NCBI RefSeq assembly: GCF_008805035.1
Contig: NZ_CP038018.1
Span: 310,001 to 374,000 of the forward strand
Reading direction: 5' to 3'
From: Eikenella exigua
Lineage (GTDB): Bacteria > Pseudomonadota > Gammaproteobacteria > Burkholderiales > Neisseriaceae
DNA length: 64,000 nucleotides
The position numbers were made by a program, and so were the translations under genes. Below the pieces are notes generated by a model. The model saw only the letters and a program-made list of their open reading frames with translations. It had not been told where the DNA came from and ran no database searches. Shown here piece after piece: positions 58,049-64,000 of the stretch. Positions within the stretch are counted from its first letter, which is position 1; every line of letters begins with the position of its first letter.

Positions 58049-59449
58049 ATGGAAGTGAACGAAACAAAAGAAGCCTTATTGGAAATGCAACCGTGCGAGG
58101 CGGCGGTGATAGCCGCGCTGGCAGTGGCCGTGATGGGCATTACCATGATTCATTTCGGCTGGGTGCCGCATTTGTCCGTGATTCTGGTGCTGTGCGGGCT
58201 GCTCGGCTTCGGCAAAGCCAAGGGGCTGGATTTTGGCCGTATGCAGCTGAGCATGGCGCGTGGCGTGCTCTCCGGCATCGGCGCGATTTATCTCTTCTTC
58301 TTTATTGGCTTGCTGGTATCGGCGCTGATGGTGTCCGGCGCGATTCCCACGCTGATGTATTACGGCTTCGAGCTGATTTCGCCACAGTTTTTCTATCTTT
58401 CTGCCTTCGTGCTCACTTCGATGGTGGGCGTGGCCATCGGCAGCAGCCTCACCACCTGCGCCACCCTGGGCGTGGCCTTTATCGGCATGGGCAGCGCGTT
58501 GGGTGCTAATCCGGCTGTGGTGGCCGGGGCGGTGGTGTCCGGCGCGTTTTTCGGCGACAAAATGTCGCCCATTTCCGACACCACCAGCATTGCCGCCTCC
58601 ATTGTGGGCATCGATTTGTTCGACCACATCCGCAATATGATGTACACCACCATCCCCGCCTGGCTGCTTACCGCGCTGTTGCTTTGGCTGCTCTCCGGCC
58701 ACACCGCTGCCGCTGATTTAAGCAGCGTGGCCACCTTCCAAACCCAGCTGCAGGCCAGTGGCTTAGTGCACGGCTACACCCTATTGCCCTTTGTCGTGCT
58801 GATCGTTTTGGCCATGCGCCGCGTGAACGCTATTTACACCATCATCATCACCATCGCCGTTTCCCTCGTGCTCACCTACCTGCACAGCCGCCCCAGTATC
58901 GAACAGCTCGGCGGCTACTTCTTCAACGGCTACGCGCCGCCAGAAGGCACCGATTTGGGCAATGTGGTCAAGCTGATTTCGCGCGGCGGCATCGGCAGCA
59001 TGTTTTTCACCCAAACCATTGTTATCCTCGCCCTCAGCCTCGGCGGCTTGCTCAACGCCCTGGGCATTCTGCCCGCGCTGCTTTCCGGCATCGGCCATAT
59101 GTTGGTCAACGCCGGCCGCGCCACCTTCACCGTGGCCGCCACTTCGCTGGGCGTCAACGTGCTCATCGGCGAGCAATACCTCAGCCTGCTCCTGGCCGGC
59201 AACACCTTCAAGCCCATCTACGAACGGCTCGGCCTGCACCCGCGCAACATCGCCCGCACCGTGGAAGACGCCGGCACGGTAACCAACCCGCTCGTGCCTT
59301 GGAGCGTGTGCGGCGTGTTTATCCACCACGCCCTGGGCGTGCCCGTGATCGATTATCTGCCCTACGCCTTCTTCTGCTACCTCAGTCTGCTGCTCACGCT
59401 GGTGTTTGGCTTCACCGGGCTTACCTTGAGCAAGAATGAGGCAGTATAA
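58049..59449 (+). CDS. nhaC: Na+/H+ antiporter, NhaC family
   Basis: 466 residues from the ATG at 58049. GTG at 58055 has a better-spaced GGAGGAG and is the main alternative start. About 11-12 membrane helices. NhaC motifs: FFIGLLVSALMVSGAIPTLM, SSLTTCATLGVAFIGMG and SGAFFGDKMSPISDTTSIAA (conserved Asp cluster). LVPWSVCGVFIHHALGVPV is near the end. It exports Na+ for H+ at the inner membrane. It stands alone, behind a nested dyad that may regulate it. Confidence 0.9.
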   Translation: MEVNETKEALLEMQPCEAAVIAALAVAVMGITMIHFGWVPHLSVILVLCGLLGFGKAKGLDFGRMQLSMARGVLSGIGAIYLFFFIGLLVSALMVSGAIPTLMYYGFELISPQFFYLSAFVLTSMVGVAIGSSLTTCATLGVAFIGMGSALGANPAVVAGAVVSGAFFGDKMSPISDTTSIAASIVGIDLFDHIRNMMYTTIPAWLLTALLLWLLSGHTAAADLSSVATFQTQLQASGLVHGYTLLPFVVLIVLAMRRVNAIYTIIITIAVSLVLTYLHSRPSIEQLGGYFFNGYAPPEGTDLGNVVKLISRGGIGSMFFTQTIVILALSLGGLLNALGILPALLSGIGHMLVNAGRATFTVAATSLGVNVLIGEQYLSLLLAGNTFKPIYERLGLHPRNIARTVEDAGTVTNPLVPWSVCGVFIHHALGVPVIDYLPYAFFCYLSLLLTLVFGFTGLTLSKNEAV

Positions 59450-59793
59450 GCGGCACGGAACCGCAAATTATTGGAAAAGGCTACCTGAAAAGGGTAAGAC
59501 AGGGCTCTGCTTCGCAGAAGCCGACATTTTCAGGTAGCCTTATATTACATATTACGCCCTGACAACAGGGGCAAGCAGTAAATTCTTTTGTTTTGGTTGG
59601 CACGTACAGGGGGATGCCGATATCCGGCCGGCGGCTGAGGAGGCGCTGCAATAAAGGGAGGGTGATTTGAGTCGGCGTGGCAATGCCGATCTACGGCGAT
59701 ATAAAAGGCTACCTGAAAACGCAGCGCAGCGGAGTTTCTGCACGGCTAAAGTTTCAGGTAGCCTTTGTTTATTCTATTTGCTTAGGTAGCAGT
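59450..59793. other. Gap between nhaC and exbD with DUS
   Basis: About 345 bp. Two inverted DUS pairs: 59478-59489 with 59530-59541 (loop 40 nt), and 59706-59717 with 59752-59763. The second is followed by TTTG and ends the minus-strand exbD. A GC-rich stretch between (59600-59690) has no gene. Confidence 0.55.
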
Positions 59794-60240
59794 TTACTGT
59801 TGCGGCTGGGTGCGCTCTTTTTCTTCGGTAACGAAGCCGACTTTGCTCAGGCCGGCGTCGCGTACGGCGCTGAGGGCTTTTTCCACGTAGTCGAATTGGG
59901 CGTTTTTATCGGCGGCGATGGCAATCACTTGGTCGGGATTGGTTTTGGCCAGCTGTTGCAGCTGGCTTTCCAAGGCCTGCAGGGTAATCGGCTCGCCTTC
60001 GGCTAAGTGGTAGCTGCCGTCGGCGGAAATAGAAATGCGCAGCGGGTCTTTGGGTTGGGCGGCGTTTTCCGCCACTTGTTTGGCCGAGGCGGTGGGCAGT
60101 TCCAGCGGGATGGAGTGGGTCATCACCGGCATGGTAATCATGAATACAATCAGCAGCACGAGCATCACGTCTACCAGTGGGGTAACGTTGATGTCGGCCA
60201 TGGGCGAATCGTCGCCGCTGTTCATCGAACCGAAGGCCAT
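59794..60240 (-). CDS. exbD: ExbD, biopolymer transport protein
   Basis: 148 residues. N-terminal membrane helix (about 22-42) with the essential Asp in NVTPLVDVMLVLLIVFMIT (Asp about 24). Periplasmic C-terminal domain with RISISADGSYHLAEGEPIT and DQVIAIAADKNAQFDYV. It completes the TonB energy complex in the inner membrane. It starts 4 bp after the exbB stop, so it is coupled. Confidence 0.94.
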   Translation of the reverse strand: MAFGSMNSGDDSPMADINVTPLVDVMLVLLIVFMITMPVMTHSIPLELPTASAKQVAENAAQPKDPLRISISADGSYHLAEGEPITLQALESQLQQLAKTNPDQVIAIAADKNAQFDYVEKALSAVRDAGLSKVGFVTEEKERTQPQQ

Positions 60241-60244
60241 GCTC

Positions 60245-60901
60245 TTACTCCTTATTGTTCATAATTTTAACGTGCAAATCGTAGGCGTAGGCATCCATAT
60301 CCTGCACCACCTGTTTGTTGCCGAACACGATGAAGTTGTAGGCCAGCACGGCGGGGATGGCGGCAAACAGGCCGATGGCGGTGGCCACCAGCGCTTCGCC
60401 GATGGGGCCGGCCACGGTGGCGATGTTTACCTGGCCTTGCAGGCTGATGTTTTCCAGCGCGTGGTAAATGCCCCATACCGTGCCGAACAGGCCGATAAAC
60501 GGAGCGGTGGCGCCTACGGAGGCGAGAATGGTGAGGCCGCCGTTGAGGCCGCGTTTGGCAATATTCATTTGATGGCGGATGTGTTGCACCAAATAGTCGC
60601 CCAAGGGGATGCTGGTGAGCTGGCTGGCGGGGTTGGCGCGATATTGGCGCGCGGCCTGAATGGCTGATTCGGTGAGGTCGGCCAGCGGGGAGGGATGGGC
60701 TTTGGCCAAGCGCAGCATGTCATCGAGCGAGGCCACGGTGGCTACGGACTCAATCGTGCCCCGATTGGCGTGGCGCACTTGGTGCAGGCGGATGCTGCGC
60801 ATGATGATAATCCACCAGGTAAGGACGCTCATCAGCACCAGCAGTATAAATACGGTAATCAATACAATGTCGCCTTGGGCGAAAACATGTCCTAAATTCA
60901 T
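60245..60901 (-). CDS. exbB: ExbB, biopolymer transport protein
   Basis: 218 residues, MotA/TolQ/ExbB family, three membrane helices (about 12-30, 122-142, 165-185). Signatures GLNGGLTILASVGATAPFIG and VAGPIGEALVATAIGLFAAIP. It uses the proton gradient to energise TonB with ExbD. The tonB-exbB-exbD order is that of Neisseria. It begins 51 bp after tonB. Confidence 0.95.
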   Translation of the reverse strand: MNLGHVFAQGDIVLITVFILLVLMSVLTWWIIIMRSIRLHQVRHANRGTIESVATVASLDDMLRLAKAHPSPLADLTESAIQAARQYRANPASQLTSIPLGDYLVQHIRHQMNIAKRGLNGGLTILASVGATAPFIGLFGTVWGIYHALENISLQGQVNIATVAGPIGEALVATAIGLFAAIPAVLAYNFIVFGNKQVVQDMDAYAYDLHVKIMNNKE

Positions 60902-60952
60902 GATATTCCTAATGTTAATGATGAAATTGGATAATTGGTTTAGTTTGGAGCT

Positions 60953-61901
60953 TTAAGGGGCTTTAAACCGCAGGGTAAAAGTATAGCTTTGGCGCATGGG
61001 TTGGCCGTTGCGTTTGGCCGGTGTGAAGGTGTAGCGTTCGCGTACGGTTTTTTCTGCCGAACGGGCGAATAGTGGATGGGTGGCGGAGACCACTTCCACG
61101 CTGGATGGCTTGCCGTTGGCTTCCACCATCACGCGCAGTTTTACTGTGCCGCTGATGCCTTCTTCTTCCAGTTGCGGCGGGTAGGGTGGTTTCGGATTGT
61201 TCAGGTAGCCACCAAGGTGGGTGGGCGCGCTGTCGCCGCCACCTCCGCCGCCGGTGCCCGAGCCTTTGCCGTCGCCGACACCACTGCCTTCGCCACCGCC
61301 ACGGCCACCACCTTTGCCGGGACCTTCCCCATCGCCTTCATCTTGGCCGTGACCTGTGCCACGACCGCCGCCACGGCCTCCGCCTTCTCCAGCAGAAGGC
61401 GTGCCTTTGCCACCACCGCCACCTGCGTTGGCGCCATGGCCTGTGTTCGGGTTGGTAGGGGCAATCGGCCGTTCAGGCTGTGCCTGCGGCACGGGTTCGG
61501 GGTGAGGTTGCGCTTGCGGCTTGGGCTCGGGTTTTGGTTCGACAGGTTTGGGCTGAACGATATCGGCGGGTTTGTCTTGCCGTTCCACCGGTTTGATTTG
61601 CGCGCGCTGCTCTGGAACAGGTTTGGCCGGCTGCGGCTTGGACTGCTCGGGTTTGGGCGCTGCGGGCGGGGTTTGCTCCAGTGGCCCGGCGGGCTGCTCG
61701 TCTTCAGATATGGTGTTGCCACCCGTACCGCCGCCGCCCCCCGCCGCCGCCGATCTCGCCGAGATCAACAAAGCTCAGCCCGGGCGGCTCAGCCGGCAGT
61801 TCCGGCGGCTTAATCGAGATCAGCAGCCAATACAGCAGGGCATGAGCGGCAATCACGAATAAGAGCGCGGCCGGGGATAAAAGACGGTTTTCGGTTTGCA
61901 T
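60953..61901 (-). pseudogene. tonB: tonB, frame interrupted by one extra G in a G6 tract
   Basis: The N-terminal part (from 61901) starts MQTENRLLSPAALLFVIAAH with a membrane anchor (about 11-29) and a Pro-rich start. It runs out of frame at a G6 tract in a GGC repeat (about 61736-61741). The rest, in the next frame, has Pro/Lys/Glu-rich and Gly-rich spacers and a complete TonB C-terminal domain (HLGGYLNNPKPPYPPQLEEE to YTFTLRFKAP). The whole span is 949 bp; removing one G gives a perfect 315-residue TonB. This may be phase variation, mutation or sequencing error. TonB carries energy to outer-membrane receptors. Confidence 0.82.
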
Positions 61902-62455
61902 AATAGGGCGGCATATTAGTGCGAACTATTTCTGTTTGCAAGGAGTTTCTATTTGATTGTTTAAGTGTCAGGTGTTTTCGCCAAAAAGCGTGTTTCAGTA
62001 GAGGGTGACGTGGAAGTGTAGATGACTTAGTCTTTTATCGCTAAAGCACTTCACTTTATTATTGCGTTGGCTCGCCTTGTTTCATTCCTGTATTGTCTGC
62101 GGCTCGCTGCTTGGTATGAAAAAATAATTGCTTTAGCTATAGATTGGAGACTGCCTAAAATTTCAGGTAGCCTTTGTGGTGCCTGTTTTATAATCAGCTA
62201 AAACTGGCTATATTGGTATAACTATCTGTTTGATAATCTAAAATATAATATATAAGAAATAAACTTGCTATTTAATATTTTATATAGCATAAAATGCTAT
62301 AAATATAGAAAACAACAATCAACAGTGTCTGCATGCTGGCTGATTCAGGCAGGAAAACTGCGTAATGCGGCAGCGGCGCAGTTTTGGCAGCGGTTTGGAT
62401 GTTTATTTTTGTTAAAATCGCTCTATTCTGAATAGTTTTGGATTATTGCAGTTTT
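61902..62455. other. tonB / NSS symporter divergent region
   Basis: About 550 bp. It has a Correia-like element at 62036-62141, a DUS at 62162-62173, and an AT-rich block at about 62190-62320 (TATAATATATAAG, TTTTATATAGCATAAAATGC). A Fur box for tonB was looked for upstream of 61901 but not found. Confidence 0.5.
62036..62141. mobile_element. Correia-like element, second subfamily, 106 bp
   Basis: Ends TATCGCTAAAGCA and TGCTTTAGCTATA (one mismatch). Core TGCGTTGGCTCGCCTTG and TTGTCTGCGGCTCGCTGCTT. It lies about 135 bp upstream of the tonB start, facing both divergent genes. Confidence 0.72.
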
Positions 62456-63793
62456 ATGAAATCTCCTGCTTCCTGGTCGTCTAAAATCGGCTTTATCTTA
62501 TCTGCCGCCGGCTCTGCCATCGGCTTGGGCGCAATTTGGAAATTCCCCTACACCGCCGGCACCAACGGCGGTGCGGTGTTTGTGCTGATGTTTTTGATTT
62601 TCACCGTATTGGTGGCCTTGCCGGTGCAGCTGGCCGAGTTTTATATAGGCCGCAAGAGCGGCAAAAATGCAGTGGATGCGTTTAAAACGCTCGCGCCAAA
62701 TAGCCTGTGGCCGTGGATCGGGCGCATGGGTGTGTTTGCCTGCTTTGTTTTGCTGTCGTTCTACAGCGTGGTGGGTGGCTGGGTGTTGAATTATGTGGTG
62801 CACGCATTCGATGGCAGCATTCATCCGAATGCGGATTTCGGTGTGCTGTTTGGCAGTACGATTTCCAGCCCGGCAGGCTCAATCGCCTATCAGGGGCTAT
62901 TTATGTTGATGACGGTGTGTGTGGTAAAAAGCGGCATTGCGGCGGGAATCGAACGGGCGAACAAATACATGATGCCCGCGCTGTTTGTGTTGCTGCTATT
63001 GCTGGCGGTGCGTTCGCTCACGCTGGATGGCGCGATGGCGGGCATCTCCTTCCTGCTCAAGCCTGATTGGTCGCACTTCACGCCGCAAACCATGCTCACC
63101 GCACTGGGGCAGGCCTTTTTCGCGTTGAGCTTGGGCGTATCCACCATGATTACGTATGCCGCCTATCTGGATAAAAAACAGGATTTGTTCCGTTCGGGCA
63201 ACAGCATTATGTGGATGAATCTGCTGGTGTCTTTATTGGCGGGCTTGGTGATTTTCCCCGCCGTGTTCGCCTTCAACTTTGAGCCGGGGCAGGGGCCGGG
63301 GCTGATTTTCGTGGTGTTGCCTGCCGTGTTTATGAAGCTGCCGCTGGGGCAAATTCTGTTTGCCGTGTTTATGCTGCTGGTGGTATTTGCCACGCTCACT
63401 TCCGCCTTCTCCATGCTGGAAACCGTGATTGCCGCCGCCATCCGCGAAGACGAAAGCAAACGCAGCAAAACCACCTGGCTGATCGGCACGGCGATTTTTA
63501 TTGTCGGCATTCCCTCCGCGCTCTCGTTTGGCGTGCTCTCCGAATGGAAGCTGTTCGGCAAAACGCTGTTTGACCTGTGGGACTACATGATTACCGCACT
63601 GATTATGCCGATCAGCTCGCTTTTGGTGGCGGTGTTTGTGGGCTGGATACAGCAGAAGAGCGATGTGTTCGAACACATGCGTGAAGGCAGCAGCGTGCCG
63701 CAAACCGTGATTGCGCTGTGGCTCAATGCGCTGCGTTTCCTCGCGCCGGTGGCGATTTTGCTGGTGTTTGCCAATACGTTGGGTTGGATTTAA
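62456..63793 (+). CDS. Sodium:neurotransmitter symporter (NSS/SNF family) transporter
   Basis: 445 residues from the ATG at 62456. About 11 membrane helices, the bacterial size. TM1 has the sodium/substrate motif AGSAIGLGAIWKFPYTAG with TNGGAVF. TM6-like FALSLGVSTMITYAAYLDK and the segment VVFATLTSAFSMLETVIAA are also typical. It imports amino acids (Trp-, Tyr- or Leu-type substrates) with Na+; the exact substrate is unknown. Its promoter lies in an AT-rich zone. Confidence 0.9.
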   Translation: MKSPASWSSKIGFILSAAGSAIGLGAIWKFPYTAGTNGGAVFVLMFLIFTVLVALPVQLAEFYIGRKSGKNAVDAFKTLAPNSLWPWIGRMGVFACFVLLSFYSVVGGWVLNYVVHAFDGSIHPNADFGVLFGSTISSPAGSIAYQGLFMLMTVCVVKSGIAAGIERANKYMMPALFVLLLLLAVRSLTLDGAMAGISFLLKPDWSHFTPQTMLTALGQAFFALSLGVSTMITYAAYLDKKQDLFRSGNSIMWMNLLVSLLAGLVIFPAVFAFNFEPGQGPGLIFVVLPAVFMKLPLGQILFAVFMLLVVFATLTSAFSMLETVIAAAIREDESKRSKTTWLIGTAIFIVGIPSALSFGVLSEWKLFGKTLFDLWDYMITALIMPISSLLVAVFVGWIQQKSDVFEHMREGSSVPQTVIALWLNALRFLAPVAILLVFANTLGWI

Positions 63794-63931
63794 CGGCTTT
63801 CAGGTAGCCTTATGGAGGGATTCTTATAACTGAAAGCAAATTGGCGAGCCTTAGTCGCTGCGGGATGCAGTAGGGTAAAGCGATACCGTGGCAACGATAG
63901 AGCTTTAGAGCTTTCTCTAAATATAAGCGGT

Positions 63932-63965
63932 AAAAAGGCTACCTGAAATTTCAGGTAGCCTTTTT
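63932..63965. terminator. Inverted DUS pair without loop
   Basis: AAAAAGGCTACCTGAAA (63932-63948) directly joined to TTTCAGGTAGCCTTTTT (63949-63965): a perfect 34-bp palindrome with T tail. It lies 140 bp past the symporter gene. The last 35 bp of the window are unique sequence. Confidence 0.8.
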
Positions 63966-64000
63966 TTAGTGCCCATATCATCGGGATTGCTCAAATTGCT

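Noticed and set aside
61902..62035. Fur box upstream of tonB
   Set aside because: No GATAATGAT-like repeats found; the AT-rich words present are too weak.

Overview
The window reads as chromosomal DNA of an Eikenella species (Neisseriaceae). The main evidence is a 12-mer, AGGCTACCTGAA, and its reverse complement. By eye I count about one hundred copies of its GGCTACCTGA core in 64 kb. This is the DNA uptake sequence (DUS) dialect described for Eikenella corrodens (AG-eikDUS). Gene content and order are typical of betaproteobacteria/Neisseriaceae, coding DNA is mostly GC-rich, and nearly every intergenic gap carries one DUS or an inverted DUS pair that doubles as a terminator. A second repeat family of about 104-108 bp, with TATAG termini and a core close to AGACAGTACA...TAGTACGG, matches the Correia repeat enclosed elements (CREE) of Neisseria.

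Layout. 1-10.8 kb: cyaY, a membrane protein, an RlmK-like rRNA methyltransferase, an RhlE-type helicase, rluB, recO, pdxJ, two type IV pilin-like genes (the second is a convincing ComP, the DUS receptor), a decayed small gene, exonuclease III and small conserved genes. 11-15.5 kb: the folC-SPOR/dedD-cvpA-purF operon. 15.7-20.6 kb: a DUF2262 gene, hpnD-hpnE, plsY, folB and yidB. 21-23.4 kb: metNIQ. 23.7-31 kb: eno-ftsB, an EamA transporter, yicC and gyrB. 31-38.7 kb: rarD, mutM-plsC, lgt, dapF-DUF484 and tRNA-Lys. 38.9-48.8 kb: ileS, rne and rluC (divergent), an HAD phosphatase and tRNA-Gly. 49-59.4 kb: dcuB, potD, znuCBA with a pseudogene and a CREE inserted, two tandem SH3-domain proteins and nhaC. 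59.8-64 kb: tonB-exbB-exbD and an NSS sodium symporter.

How it works together. Most genes are housekeeping (translation, rRNA modification, repair, cofactors, envelope). The most coherent special theme is natural transformation: the ComP receptor and its ligand (the DUS copies) lie in the same window. A few DUS of other dialects (two canonical Neisseria cores, two Simonsiella-type) point to inter-genus exchange. The other theme is metal acquisition: znuCBA has a possible Zur site and a 34-codon leader ORF, and tonB-exbBD has tonB interrupted by one extra G in a G6 tract. I see no CRISPR array, prophage, transposase or recognisable defence island. The most promising less-described signals are a hairpin module that recurs beside DUS, the G-tract frameshift in tonB, two subfamilies of Correia-like elements, and a 37-bp perfect terminator stem behind rne.
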